Assembly (NCBI RefSeq): GCF_009707545.1
Contig: NZ_WLYK01000001.1
Coordinates: forward strand, 1,736,001 to 1,800,000
DNA from: Nakamurella alba
Lineage (GTDB): Bacteria > Actinomycetota > Actinomycetes > Mycobacteriales > Nakamurellaceae
DNA: 64,000 nucleotides
Direction: 5' to 3'
A program made the position numbers and the translations under genes. Shown piece by piece: positions 8,441-17,611 of the stretch. Numbering within the stretch: position 1 is the first letter of the stretch; every line of letters starts with the position of its first letter. The notes beneath the pieces were generated by a model, which did not search any database, was not told where the DNA came from, and saw nothing but the letters and a program-made list of their open reading frames with translations.

Positions 8441-8964
8441 CCACCGATCTCGACACCGCTACGACCCCGGACCTGCGCACCGAGCACGAGCTCCGGCGCC
8501 TGGCCGAGCGCTACGCGGTCGCCATGGACCGCACGGACCTGGACGAGCTCGCCCGGCTGTTCGTCCCGGACGGGCGACTGGAGGTACGCGCCCCGGGCCG
8601 GGAGGCGACGATGGGCGTCTTCCACGGGCCGGGCCCGGACGGCGTCGGCCGGATCGCGCTGCTGCTCGGCGAGCTCTACGAGTCGACCATGCACCACATC
8701 ACCGGCCAGGTCGTGCATCCCGATCCGGACGGGAACCCCGACCGGGCCACCGGTCTCACCTACTGCCTGGCCTACCACATCGTCAACGACACCGCGAACG
8801 GCGGCGGTCGTTCGCTGGAGACCCTGGGTGTGCAGTACGAGGACACCTTCGTCCGGGTCGACGGCCGGTGGCGGTTCGCCGTGCGCGGCGCCCTGCGGGT
8901 CTGGTCGCAGATCACCGACACCCCGCGCACGCCGTTGATCGTGGACCGCGCCGCCACCCGCTGA
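8437..8964 (+). CDS. SnoaL-like / NTF2-fold protein
   Basis: A 175-residue protein with a typical SnoaL_4/NTF2-like pattern: an N-terminal helix LRRLAERYAVAMDR, the DLDELARLF segment and a C-terminal strand set ending GRWRFAVRGALRVW. Proteins with this fold in catabolic clusters are often ring hydratases, isomerases or small hydroxylase-like subunits. No catalytic residue set is clear enough to choose. The GTG start is embedded in the synthetase stop (GTGA), so the two are made together. Confidence 0.8.
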   Translation: MTTDLDTATTPDLRTEHELRRLAERYAVAMDRTDLDELARLFVPDGRLEVRAPGREATMGVFHGPGPDGVGRIALLLGELYESTMHHITGQVVHPDPDGNPDRATGLTYCLAYHIVNDTANGGGRSLETLGVQYEDTFVRVDGRWRFAVRGALRVWSQITDTPRTPLIVDRAATR

Positions 8965-9118
8965 CGCCGCCGATCCCGCCAATCCCGCTGACCCATGGTC
9001 CGGCGCCGCCGGACCACCGCACCACCGCACCACCGCAGCATCGGTGCACGAGAGCCTCCCACCACCAGCAGTTGTCATCGCACGTCCCCCCGTCCAGAGA
9101 GAACCGGAGAAGACAGCA

Positions 9119-10396
9119 ATGCGCCTCAGAACAAAGTCGTTCGCGCTGCTCGCCGCGGTGGCGCTGACCGCCGCCGCGTGCGGGAGCGACAGCAGCACCA
9201 CCACGTCCAGCAGCACCGCGGCACCGACGACCTCGGCGAGCGCCGCCACCTCGGCACCCACCAGCGCCGAGAGCTCCTCGACGGGTGCGTCGACCGATGC
9301 GTCGTCCGGCGGCTCGGAGACCTCCCCCGCCGGCGGCTCGGACGTACTGCCCGCCGAGGTCAAGGCGACCTTCCTCGGTGACCTGACCGGTGCCGCGGCG
9401 TTCTGCGGCGGCTCCGCCCGCACCGGCATCGAGCAGGCGGTGAACAAGGTCAACGAGGACAAGATGCTCGGCGACGGTGTCACCCTGTCGGTCGACTTCC
9501 AGGACACCGGCTCCGATCCCAAGCAGGCTGCGACCCAGATGTCGCAGATCGCCGGCACCGACACCATGGCCACGCTGATCGGCTGCGCGTCCGCGGTCGG
9601 TCAGGGCACCGTGCCGGTCGCACAGCAAGCGGGCGTGCCGGTGATCGCCATGCAGTCCGGTACTCAGGCCATCCTGGACGCCGGCAACTACGTCTTCCGC
9701 ACCACCGCGCCGCAGTCCACCTACCACGGTGTGCAGGTCGACTACTACGCCGCGCAGGGGGCCAAGACGGCCGCCATGGTGTACCAGAGCGATAACCCGA
9801 CGTTGACCGAGTTGGCCGAGAAGATCTACCCGGACCTGCTCGCGGCCAAGGGCATCGAGCTCATCTCCACCGAGGCGTTCCAGGGCGAGAACTTCGACTT
9901 CTCCGCGCTGGCCAGCAAGGTCGTCGGCGAGAACCCGGACGTCGTCTTCCTCATGGGCCAGGGCACCCCGAACGTCACCGTCGCCACCCAGCTGCTGCAG
10001 CAGGGATTCGAGGGACGGGTCGGCGGATCCGCCGGCTTCGCCAACGGTGTGCTAGAGCCGCTCGGGGCCGACGCGAACGGCTTCACCTGGCCGACCGACT
10101 TCAACCCCGCTTCGCCGGAGCCGTCGACCCAGGCCTTCGTCCAGTACTACACCGAGAAGACCGGCAAGGCTCCGGATGCCTTCGCCGCCGAGTCGTGGGA
10201 CACCGTGATGCTGCTGGTCGCCGGCCTGAACAAGACCACCGACTACACCCGCGCCGGTCTGCGGGACGGCATCGAGGCTGCTACCCAGGACGGCCTGGAC
10301 GGTGCGGTCGGCCCGATCACCTTCGAGAACCGGGACGCCCGCATCGGCGGCCTGCTCGTCGAGTGGGAGGACGGCGCCACCAAGATCGTCGAGTGA
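9119..10396 (+). CDS. Branched-chain amino acid-type ABC importer, binding lipoprotein
   Basis: A 425-residue LivJ-like lipoprotein. The signal ends in a lipobox LTAAAC. A Ser/Thr-rich linker of about 50 residues follows and probably spans the cell wall. The periplasmic-binding fold type I starts at about VKATFLGDLTG and includes NPDVVFLMGQG. In catabolic islands such proteins often bind aromatic or other carboxylates rather than amino acids. The start follows a GGAGAAG ribosome site. The gene is 154 bp after the SnoaL-like gene and may have its own promoter. A strong hairpin separates it from the permease gene. Confidence 0.9.
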   Translation: MRLRTKSFALLAAVALTAAACGSDSSTTTSSSTAAPTTSASAATSAPTSAESSSTGASTDASSGGSETSPAGGSDVLPAEVKATFLGDLTGAAAFCGGSARTGIEQAVNKVNEDKMLGDGVTLSVDFQDTGSDPKQAATQMSQIAGTDTMATLIGCASAVGQGTVPVAQQAGVPVIAMQSGTQAILDAGNYVFRTTAPQSTYHGVQVDYYAAQGAKTAAMVYQSDNPTLTELAEKIYPDLLAAKGIELISTEAFQGENFDFSALASKVVGENPDVVFLMGQGTPNVTVATQLLQQGFEGRVGGSAGFANGVLEPLGADANGFTWPTDFNPASPEPSTQAFVQYYTEKTGKAPDAFAAESWDTVMLLVAGLNKTTDYTRAGLRDGIEAATQDGLDGAVGPITFENRDARIGGLLVEWEDGATKIVE

Positions 10397-10402
10397 TGTG
10401 AC

Positions 10403-10441
10403 ACCCGCGGTGGGGCCGGACTTCCCGGCCCTACCGCGGGT
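10403..10441 (+). promoter_or_regulatory. Intercistronic hairpin after the binding-protein gene
   Basis: Arms 10403-10419 and 10425-10441 pair over 17 positions with one G-U pair and a 5-base loop. No U-run follows. Such hairpins between binding-protein and permease genes usually stabilise the upstream message or cause partial termination, giving more binding protein than permease. Confidence 0.7.
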
Positions 10442-10489
10442 CCGACAGGTACACCACGGCACCACCGCTCTTGCAGAATCGGGAAGGCG

Positions 10490-11386
10490 ATGCTCGGACA
10501 ACTCAGCAATGCCGTCGTACTCGGGTCGATCTACCTGCTCTTCGCCCTGGGACTGACGCTGTCGTGGGGGGTGCTCAGCATCCTCAACCTCGCGCACGGC
10601 TCCATCTTCATGTTCGGCGCCTTCAGCGCCTACCTGATCACCCGCGAGATCTCCGACGCCATACCGCTTCCCGTGCTCGTGGTGATCGCGGCCGTGATCG
10701 GTGCGGTGCTAGCGGCGCTGCTCCAGATCCTGGTCTACGGACCACTGCTGTCCAGGGCCCAGGACAAACACGCGGGTGAACTGAACGTGTTGATCGCCAG
10801 CATCGGCGTCGGGCTGATCCCGGTGGCGGTGGCGCTCAACCTGTCCACCGCCGAGGTGGTGAACCTGCCGTTGTCGGTGACCCGGACCGAGCGTCACCGC
10901 TGGGGTTCGCTGGCCATCACCAACCTGCAGATCGCCATCGTGGTGCTGGCTCTCGTGCTGACGGTGGCACTCTGGTGGTGGGTGTCCCGGACGCAGACCG
11001 GGCGCGCGTTGCGCACCATCGCGCACTCACCGGGCACGGCCGAGCTGATGGGCGTCCCGGTGGCCCGGATGTCGGTGATCACCATGGCGGTCAGCGGCGC
11101 ATTGGCCGGCACGGCCGGCCTGCTGCTCGCCGCGAACGCCAACGCGATCGAGGCGCACATGGGCGACGGCCTGCTGATCAAGGCCTTCGCCGTGATCATC
11201 CTGGGCGGTGTGGGCAGTGTGGTCGGCGCGGCGGTCGGCGCGTTCGCGCTGGCGTTCGCCGAGACCGGGGCCGTCGTCTGGCTGTCCGGTGACGTGCGCA
11301 ACATCATCGCGTTCGCCCTGATCCTGATCGTGCTGCTGGTGCGGCCGCAGGGCATCTTCGGACAGAGGGCGTGGCAGCGGGCATGA
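10490..11386 (+). CDS. LivH-type ABC transporter permease
   Basis: A 298-residue polytopic membrane protein with about eight hydrophobic segments. It carries the LivH-family pattern NLAHGSIFMFGAF in the first third and the C-terminal FALILIVLLVRPQGIFG. It forms the channel together with the LivM-type protein. The start is at 10490, after the hairpin. Its stop overlaps the livM start in ATGA. Confidence 0.9.
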   Translation: MLGQLSNAVVLGSIYLLFALGLTLSWGVLSILNLAHGSIFMFGAFSAYLITREISDAIPLPVLVVIAAVIGAVLAALLQILVYGPLLSRAQDKHAGELNVLIASIGVGLIPVAVALNLSTAEVVNLPLSVTRTERHRWGSLAITNLQIAIVVLALVLTVALWWWVSRTQTGRALRTIAHSPGTAELMGVPVARMSVITMAVSGALAGTAGLLLAANANAIEAHMGDGLLIKAFAVIILGGVGSVVGAAVGAFALAFAETGAVVWLSGDVRNIIAFALILIVLLVRPQGIFGQRAWQRA

Positions 11387-12285
11387 GCGGCTTCTTCTCC
11401 AGCAACGACATCCTGTTCAAGACCCTGCTGATCTACGTCGTGATGGGCCTGAGCGTCCAGGTGGTCCTGCGCGCCGGCGTCTTCTCGCTGGCCAGCGCGG
11501 GCTTCTGGGGCATCAGCGCGTACACCACGGCATTGCTCGTCGACGACCTCGGCTGGGCCCTGGCCGGTCTGGTCGGACTCGTCCTGTCCCTGGTGATCTC
11601 GGCGCTGCTCGCGCTCCTGCTCGGCCGGTTGCGCGGGTTGTACCTCGGCATGGCCACCATCGCGTTCGACCTGCTGGTGGTCGCCCTCGCGAACAGCTGG
11701 GACTCGCTGACCGGCGGCCCGGCCGGGTTGTTCAACATCCCGCGCCCGCTGTCCCTGGTGGGCAGCCTGGCCATCGCCGTGGTGTGCGTGCTCGCGGTGG
11801 CGCTGTGGCACTCCCGGGCCGGCGGCCGGTTCGCCGACGTGCTGCGCACCGACGAGCCGCTGGCCAAGACGCTCGGGGTGGAGACGCAGAAACTCCGCGT
11901 CGCCACCTTCGTCTTCAGTGCCGGGCTCGGAGCGGTCTCCGGCTCCATGGCCGCGCTGACCTACGGCGTGCTGGGCCCCAACGACTCCGGCTTCTCACTG
12001 GTCGTGCTCGCGCTGACCATCGTGGTGCTGGGCGGTTCCTCGTCCTGGGTCGGTGCGCTGATCGGCGCCGTGGTGGTCACCCTGCTCCCGCAGTTCCTCG
12101 GATTCCTCTCGGAGTGGGGCGATCTCGTCTACGGAGCGCTGGTGGTGGTCGTGGTGCTGTTCGCCCCGAAGGGCCTGCTCGGCCTGCTCCGGAAGGTCGG
12201 GGACCTCCGGCACCGACCGCCGCCGGACGGGCCGCCGACGGCGGCACCGGAACAGGCCGAACGGCAGCCGGCGGTGCGGTCATGA
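11383..12285 (+). CDS. LivM-type ABC transporter permease
   Basis: A 300-residue permease with about eight to ten hydrophobic segments and the family pattern FSLASAGFWGISAY near residue 40. It ends with LVVVVVLFAPKGLLGLLR and a short charged tail. The ATG at 11383 overlaps the previous stop. This is the second channel half of the importer. Confidence 0.9.
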   Translation: MSGFFSSNDILFKTLLIYVVMGLSVQVVLRAGVFSLASAGFWGISAYTTALLVDDLGWALAGLVGLVLSLVISALLALLLGRLRGLYLGMATIAFDLLVVALANSWDSLTGGPAGLFNIPRPLSLVGSLAIAVVCVLAVALWHSRAGGRFADVLRTDEPLAKTLGVETQKLRVATFVFSAGLGAVSGSMAALTYGVLGPNDSGFSLVVLALTIVVLGGSSSWVGALIGAVVVTLLPQFLGFLSEWGDLVYGALVVVVVLFAPKGLLGLLRKVGDLRHRPPPDGPPTAAPEQAERQPAVRS

Positions 12286-13067
12286 CCCCGATGCTGGAGG
12301 TCGACGACCTCAAGGTGCACTTCGGCGGCGTGAAGGCCGTGGACGGCGTCAGCTTCACCGTCGAGCAGGGCTCGCTGTGCGGGTTGGTCGGTCCGAACGG
12401 ATCGGGCAAGACCACGACCATCAATGCGATCTCGGCGCTCGTGCACCTGACCGCCGGCAGCATCTCAGTCGGCGGCCGGGTGAGTTCGGGCCGGACCGCG
12501 TCGGTCATCGCCCGGTCGGGCGTGCGCCGCACCTTCCAGGCGATCCGGCTGCTGCCGGACCTGACGGTGCTGCAGAACGCCATGCTCGGCGCCGACGACG
12601 GCGAGAAGGTGCTGCAGCCCGCATTCGCACCCTGGCGCGCGGCACGCGCCCAGCGCCGGGCCCGGGAGGCCGCGATGACCGCCCTGGAACGGGTCGGCGT
12701 GGCCCACCTCGCCTCCGTCCGGCCCACGGCGCTGCCCTACGGGCACCAGCGCCGGGTGGAGATCGCCAGGGCGCTGGCCGGCGAGCCGGACCTGCTGCTG
12801 CTGGACGAGCCGGTGGCCGGCATGTCGCCGGCGGAACGGATCGAGATCGGCGAGCTGCTGCTCTCGTTGAAGGCCGACGGCACCACCCAGCTGCTGATCG
12901 AGCACGACCTCGGCATGGTGACCCGGGTGTGCGACTTCCTGGTGGTCATGGACTTCGGGAAGGTGATCGCCAGTGGCGATCCGGTCCCGACCACCCGCAA
13001 CGAACTGGTGAGGGAGGCCTACTTTGGACGCAAGCACGTCGCCGCTGATGACAGTCTCGGGGCTTGA
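12282..13067 (+). CDS. LivG-type ABC transporter ATPase
   Basis: A 261-residue ATPase. Walker A GPNGSGKT is at residues 37-44 and Walker B is LLLLDEP. The signature is the LivG-type variant PYGHQRRVEIARAL in place of LSGGQ. The start at 12282 overlaps the livM stop (ATGA). Its C-terminus overlaps the next ATPase gene by 44 bp. Confidence 0.92.
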   Translation: MTPMLEVDDLKVHFGGVKAVDGVSFTVEQGSLCGLVGPNGSGKTTTINAISALVHLTAGSISVGGRVSSGRTASVIARSGVRRTFQAIRLLPDLTVLQNAMLGADDGEKVLQPAFAPWRAARAQRRAREAAMTALERVGVAHLASVRPTALPYGHQRRVEIARALAGEPDLLLLDEPVAGMSPAERIEIGELLLSLKADGTTQLLIEHDLGMVTRVCDFLVVMDFGKVIASGDPVPTTRNELVREAYFGRKHVAADDSLGA

Positions 13068-13746
13068 GGTCGCGTACGGCAACGTCGTCGGCCTGCGCCG
13101 GCTGGACCTGGCGGTCGAAGCCGGGCAGGTGCAACTGATCCTCGGCTCCAACGGCGCCGGGAAGTCGTCCGCACTCGGCGCGATCGCCGGATCGGTCCGG
13201 AAGCGGGCGGGCACCGTGCACCTGGACGGCACCGACATCTCCCGGCAGCGGGCCTGGCGGGTCGCCCAGCGCGGGATGGTGCTGGTGCCCGAGGGGCGGC
13301 AGATCATCGGCCCGCTCACCGTGGAGGAGAACCTGCGGCTGGGCGGCTACGCGAACCGGACCGGCACCGCCGCCCGGATCCTCGACGAGGTGTACGAGCT
13401 GTTCCCGATCCTGGGCGAGCGCAAGGACCAGGCCGGCGGCCTGCTCAGCGGTGGCCAGCAGCAGATGCTGGCCTTCGGCCGGGCACTGATGGCGGACCCG
13501 AAGGTGATCCTGCTGGACGAACCGTCGATGGGCCTGGCCCCGGTCATGGTCGACCGGGTGCTGGAGGCGGTCACCGGTATCGCCGCGCGGGGGATCGGTG
13601 TGGTCATGGTCGAGCAGAACGCCTCCGCCCTGGACATCGCCGACGAGGTCAGGGTTCTCGAGCAGGGCCTGGTGGTGCTCGAGGGCACCCCGGCCGAACT
13701 GCGGGACGACCCGCGGGTGATCAGCGCGTTCCTCGGTGCGGCCTGA
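13024..13746 (+). CDS. LivF-type ABC transporter ATPase
   Basis: A 240-residue ATPase with Walker A GSNGAGKS, signature LLSGGQQQM and Walker B VILLDEP. The LivF-type VPEGRQIIGPLTVEENL is present. The TTG at 13024 is preferred because a GGGAGG site lies before it. An ATG eight codons later (13048) has no such site. It completes the five-gene importer and is followed by the CoA-transferase gene 30 bp downstream. Confidence 0.9.
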   Translation: MDASTSPLMTVSGLEVAYGNVVGLRRLDLAVEAGQVQLILGSNGAGKSSALGAIAGSVRKRAGTVHLDGTDISRQRAWRVAQRGMVLVPEGRQIIGPLTVEENLRLGGYANRTGTAARILDEVYELFPILGERKDQAGGLLSGGQQQMLAFGRALMADPKVILLDEPSMGLAPVMVDRVLEAVTGIAARGIGVVMVEQNASALDIADEVRVLEQGLVVLEGTPAELRDDPRVISAFLGAA

Positions 13747-13776
13747 CATGGCCGGCAGGGGCTGAAGGGGACAGCG

Positions 13777-14946
13777 ATGACAGAGGGAACGACCCCGGGC
13801 CGGGCCGGTCCGGGGGGCTGGCGGCCGCTCACCGGCATCACCGTCCTGGACTTCACCCGGATGCTGCCCGGGGGTACGGCGACGATGGTGCTCGCTGACC
13901 TGGGCGCCCGGGTGATCAAGATCGAGCACCCGCCACGCGGGGACGAGACCCGTTGGCTGGCACCGCGGGTGGGTACCGACTCGTCGGTGCAGCACCAGTA
14001 CCTGGACCGGGGCAAGGAATCGGTGTTCCTGGACCTGAAGTCGGAGGACGGACGGGCCGAGGCGGTCCGGCTGGCGGGCACCGTGGACGCGGTGATCGAG
14101 AGCTTCCGTCCCGGCGTGGCCGACCGGCTCGGCGTCGGCTACACCGACCTGCTGGCGGTGCAGCCACGGTTGGTCTACCTGTCGCTGTCCGGATACGGCG
14201 CCGACGGTCCGAAGGCCACCGAGGCCGGGCACGACCTCAACTTCTGGGGCTCGGCCGGGCTGCTCGGCCCGGAGCCGGACGAGAGGTCCGCCGGGCCGGG
14301 CGCCGACGCGGTGAACGGCGGCGGAACACCCGACGCCGACAGTGATCCGGCGTTGCGCACACCGACGGTGCTCGGTGCCGACATGACCGGCGGAACGCTG
14401 GCGGCACTGGCCCTGGTGGCCGGTGTGCAACAGGCCCGGACCACCGGTGCCGGGGTGCACCTGGATCTCGCGCTGGCCGATGCCGCGCTCTACCTGGGTG
14501 GTCAGCAGATCGCCGAGCGGCTGGGCAGTGCGGAACTGGGGGAGCCGGTGCAGTCGCCGTTGCTGGGGTCCAGCCCCTGCTACAACCTGTACCGCTGCTC
14601 CGACGGGCTCCGCATCGCGGTGGCCGCGGTGGAGCCCAAGTTCTGGGCCCGCACCGCCACCCTCGTCGGGCATCCCGATTGGGCGGCCCGGCAGTTCGAC
14701 CGCTCGCTGATCCCCGAGGTGCGCCACCTGTTCGCCGGGCACCCCCGCGGGCACTGGGTCGACCTGCTGGTCGGACAGGACACCTGCGTCACCGCGGTGC
14801 TCGACATCGCCGACCTGCCAGCCGATCCCGGGGTGCTCGACCGCGGCTCGCTGGTCCGCGCCGAGACGGCCGCGGGAGAGGTCTGGCAGGTCGCGCCTCC
14901 GGTGCGTACCGCAGGGGTGCACGTCACAAACACTAGCGCTCGTTAA
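13777..14946 (+). CDS. CaiB/BaiF family (class III) CoA-transferase
   Basis: A 389-residue enzyme of the family that includes formyl-CoA transferase, BaiF and alpha-methylacyl-CoA racemase. The nucleophilic Asp is visible as D153 in GHDLNFWG. The N-terminal VLDFTRMLPG and the ADLGARVIKIE segment are typical. It could move CoA between acids or racemise a 2-methylacyl-CoA. The sequence does not decide, and both fit the pathway. It is last in the operon that starts at 6767. Its stop codon lies inside the operator for the next unit. Confidence 0.88.
   Translation: MTEGTTPGRAGPGGWRPLTGITVLDFTRMLPGGTATMVLADLGARVIKIEHPPRGDETRWLAPRVGTDSSVQHQYLDRGKESVFLDLKSEDGRAEAVRLAGTVDAVIESFRPGVADRLGVGYTDLLAVQPRLVYLSLSGYGADGPKATEAGHDLNFWGSAGLLGPEPDERSAGPGADAVNGGGTPDADSDPALRTPTVLGADMTGGTLAALALVAGVQQARTTGAGVHLDLALADAALYLGGQQIAERLGSAELGEPVQSPLLGSSPCYNLYRCSDGLRIAVAAVEPKFWARTATLVGHPDWAARQFDRSLIPEVRHLFAGHPRGHWVDLLVGQDTCVTAVLDIADLPADPGVLDRGSLVRAETAAGEVWQVAPPVRTAGVHVTNTSAR
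14933..14946. promoter_or_regulatory. Putative TetR operator, copy 5
   Basis: CTAGCG-CT-CGTTAA overlaps the last codons and stop of the CoA-transferase gene and lies 25 bp before the GTG of the quinone-oxidoreductase-like gene. The site fits the island motif and marks the promoter of a seven-gene unit to 23252. Confidence 0.62.
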
Positions 14947-14970
14947 AGAGAATGCGGTAAGGTCGGTCCT

Positions 14971-15942
14971 GTGAGAGTTGCCCGTGCCGTGCGGTTCACC
15001 GACGAGGAGCCGGCAGCGGTGATCGAGGTGGTCGACGTCGACGCCCCGGTCGCCCGCCCCGGATGGTCCGTCGTCGACGTCCGCGCCGCCTCCCTGAACC
15101 GTCATGATCTGTGGTCCATCGCCGGCGTCGGCGTCACCGCCGATGACCTGCCCCTGCCGCTCGGCTCCGACGTCGCCGGGGTCACCGCCGACGGCCGCGA
15201 GGTACTGGTGCACTCGCTGGTCGCCGATCCGGTGGGTGGTGGCGGTGACGAGCTGCTGGACCCGCGGCGCAAGCTGCTGGCGGACGCCGGTTCCGGTGGC
15301 GGGCTGGCCGAGCAGGTGCTGGTGCCGACCCGGAACCTGGTGGACAAGCCGGCCGGACTCACCTTCGAGCAGGCCTGCTGTCTGCCCACCGCCTGGCTCA
15401 CGGCCTATCACATGCTGTTCGTCAAGGCGGCGCTGCGACCGGGCCGGACCGTCCTGGTCCAGGGCGCGGGCGGTGGCGTGTCCACGGCGGTCGTGGTGCT
15501 GGGTGCCGCGGCCGGACTGCGGGTCTGGGCGACCAGTCGCAGCGAGGAGAAACGTGCCCGTGCGGTCGAACTCGGCGCCGACCGCGCCTTCGCCACCGGC
15601 GAGCGGCTGCCGGAACGGGTCGACGTCGTGATCGAGACCGTGGGCGGCGCCACCTGGGACCACAGCGTCCGCTCGACGAAGCCCGGCGGCAGCATCGTGG
15701 TGGCCGGCGCCACCGCCGGCGCCGTGGTGTCGACGGACCTGAACCGGCTGTTCCTGCAGCACATCTCGGTGATCGGGTCGGCCATGGGCCGCATCCGCGA
15801 CCTGCAGGACCTGGTGAGCTTCTGCGTGCAGCAGCGCATCTCACCGCCCATCGACTCGGTGTTCGCGCTCGACGATGCGGCCGCGGCGATCCGCCGGCTG
15901 TCCGACGGCGACGCCTTCGGCAAGATCGTCGTCACCCCCTGA
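14971..15942 (+). CDS. Zinc-type alcohol dehydrogenase / quinone oxidoreductase family protein
   Basis: A 323-residue MDR-superfamily oxidoreductase. The N-terminal GroES-like part is followed by a nucleotide-binding part with VLVQGAGGGVSTAVVVLGAAAG. Zinc-ligand cysteines are absent, so it fits the quinone oxidoreductase or enoyl reductase group, which uses NADPH. It may act on an unsaturated or carbonyl intermediate. GTG start at 14971, directly after the operator. The acyl-CoA dehydrogenase gene follows 68 bp downstream. Confidence 0.85.
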   Translation: MRVARAVRFTDEEPAAVIEVVDVDAPVARPGWSVVDVRAASLNRHDLWSIAGVGVTADDLPLPLGSDVAGVTADGREVLVHSLVADPVGGGGDELLDPRRKLLADAGSGGGLAEQVLVPTRNLVDKPAGLTFEQACCLPTAWLTAYHMLFVKAALRPGRTVLVQGAGGGVSTAVVVLGAAAGLRVWATSRSEEKRARAVELGADRAFATGERLPERVDVVIETVGGATWDHSVRSTKPGGSIVVAGATAGAVVSTDLNRLFLQHISVIGSAMGRIRDLQDLVSFCVQQRISPPIDSVFALDDAAAAIRRLSDGDAFGKIVVTP

Positions 15943-16010
15943 ACCACCGGGCACCGCCCCGGGATCTGCCCTCCTGACACCTACTCATCGACGAGAGAAG
16001 CGAGACAACA

Positions 16011-17174
16011 ATGGATTTCGGCCTCGACGAGGACCAGCAGACGTTCGCGAAGATGGTCCACGAGTGGGTGGACAAGGAAGCGCCGAAGTCGGCCGCCCGC
16101 GAGTGGGAGAAGAACGAGCACGAGTTCCCGTTCGAGCTGTGGGACAAGTTGGCCGCGGCCGGCTTCCACGGCATCGGCATCCCGGAGGAGTACGGCGGGC
16201 AGGGCGGTGACGTGCTCACCCAGATGATCCTGGCCCGTGAGCTGTCCCGGTCGCTGGCCGGCCTGACCTGGGTGTGGGGCATCACCTCCTTCGCCGGCGG
16301 CAAGTCGGTGGGCTACTACGGTTCCGAGGAGCAGAAGCAGAAGTACCTGCCGCGGATCGCCGCCGGCCAGGACAAGTGGGCGATCGGGTTCACCGAGCCG
16401 GGTGGCGGCACCGACGTGCTCGGTGCCATGCGCACGAAGGCCACCAAGGTCGACGGCGGCTGGCGGATCTCCGGGCAGAAGACCTGGAGCTCGATGTCGC
16501 ACGTCGCCGACTACATCCTGCTGCTCGCCCGCACCGACGACAACGTCGCGAAGCGGCACCAGGGGCTGACCCTGTTCATCCTGCCGACGAAGTCGGAGGG
16601 CGTGCAGATCAACGAGATCCCGAAGCTGGGCATGCGGGCGCTCGGCTCCTGCGACGTCTACCTGGACGACGTGTTCGTGCCGGACGAGAACGTGCTCGGC
16701 GAGGCCAACAAGGCCTGGTACATGCTGCTGCCGACGCTCAACAACGAGCGCATCATGCTGTCGTCCTTCTGCGTGGGCATCCTGGACGGCGTCCTCGAGG
16801 ACGCCCTGCGGTACATGCACGAGCGGGAGGCCTTCGGCGGCCCGATCGGCCGGTTCCAGTCGCTGCAGCACCACGTCGCCAACATCGCGATGTGGCGGGA
16901 CCAGGCCGAGCTGATGGTGTTCAAGGCCGCCTGGATGCAGTCGCTCGGCCGGGACTGCAAGCGCGAGTCGACGATGGCCAAGATCGTCGCCTCCGAGCTG
17001 GCCGGGCAGGGTGCGGACCTCGGTCTGCAGATCCTCGGCGGCATGGGCTACTCCGCGGAGACCGACATGCAGCGCTACTGGCGCGATGTCCGGCTGTTCC
17101 GCATCGGGCCGATCACCAACGAGATGGCCCGCAACACGATCGCCGAGGACCTCGGCCTGCCCCGGTCGTTCTGA
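16011..17174 (+). CDS. Acyl-CoA dehydrogenase family protein
   Basis: A 387-residue flavoprotein, the second dehydrogenase of the island. Marks include AIGFTEPGGGTDVL, SGQKTWSSMSHVADY and the C-terminal half LQILGGMGYSAETDMQRYWRDVRLFRIGPITNEM (residues about 340-375). The usual YEGT Glu is not present; RIGPITNEM occupies that place. The two dehydrogenases are clearly different and may act on different steps or chain positions. It follows an AGAGAAGCGAGA ribosome region and leads into the MaoC gene pair. Confidence 0.9.
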   Translation: MDFGLDEDQQTFAKMVHEWVDKEAPKSAAREWEKNEHEFPFELWDKLAAAGFHGIGIPEEYGGQGGDVLTQMILARELSRSLAGLTWVWGITSFAGGKSVGYYGSEEQKQKYLPRIAAGQDKWAIGFTEPGGGTDVLGAMRTKATKVDGGWRISGQKTWSSMSHVADYILLLARTDDNVAKRHQGLTLFILPTKSEGVQINEIPKLGMRALGSCDVYLDDVFVPDENVLGEANKAWYMLLPTLNNERIMLSSFCVGILDGVLEDALRYMHEREAFGGPIGRFQSLQHHVANIAMWRDQAELMVFKAAWMQSLGRDCKRESTMAKIVASELAGQGADLGLQILGGMGYSAETDMQRYWRDVRLFRIGPITNEMARNTIAEDLGLPRSF

Positions 17175-17185
17175 GGCCGGATTCC

Positions 17186-17611
17186 ATGAGCGACGGACCG
17201 ATGGCCCACCTGGTGGGCCGGCGTGTGCCCGGAGGCACCTACCGGATGGAGCCGTACGAGAGCCGGCTCGCCCGGGAGGCGCTGCACGCGGTGGCCGACG
17301 ACGAGCCGCATCCGGTGATGGCCTTCATCGGGGTGCAGCGCGGGATGGGCTGTTCGGTCCGCGAGCTGTTCGAGCTGCTGGAGTTCGACATCGACGACGG
17401 TCCGTTGCTGGCCCGCACCACCATCTCCGTCCCGGCGGCGTTGCACACCGACACGCCCTATGCGGTGGCCGGCGCGGTCACCGACGTGCGGCGCAAGTCC
17501 GGTCGCGCGCTGGGCGACTTCGACCTGGTGACCTGCGAGTTCACCATGGACGATGCGACGGGGCGGGCCGCCACGGTGACCAACGTCTACGCCCTCCGGC
17601 GGTCGGCATGA
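17186..17611 (+). CDS. MaoC-like / FAS1-type dehydratase subunit
   Basis: A 141-residue single hot-dog-fold protein. The long helix pattern and strand order fit the N-terminal half of MaoC-type hydratases. The Asp/His catalytic motif is not present here, but it is in the next gene product. The two are probably a heteromeric enoyl-CoA hydratase, as in ChsH1/ChsH2-type or HtdX/Y-type pairs. ATG start at 17186. The stop overlaps the next ATG (ATGA). Confidence 0.72.
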   Translation: MSDGPMAHLVGRRVPGGTYRMEPYESRLAREALHAVADDEPHPVMAFIGVQRGMGCSVRELFELLEFDIDDGPLLARTTISVPAALHTDTPYAVAGAVTDVRRKSGRALGDFDLVTCEFTMDDATGRAATVTNVYALRRSA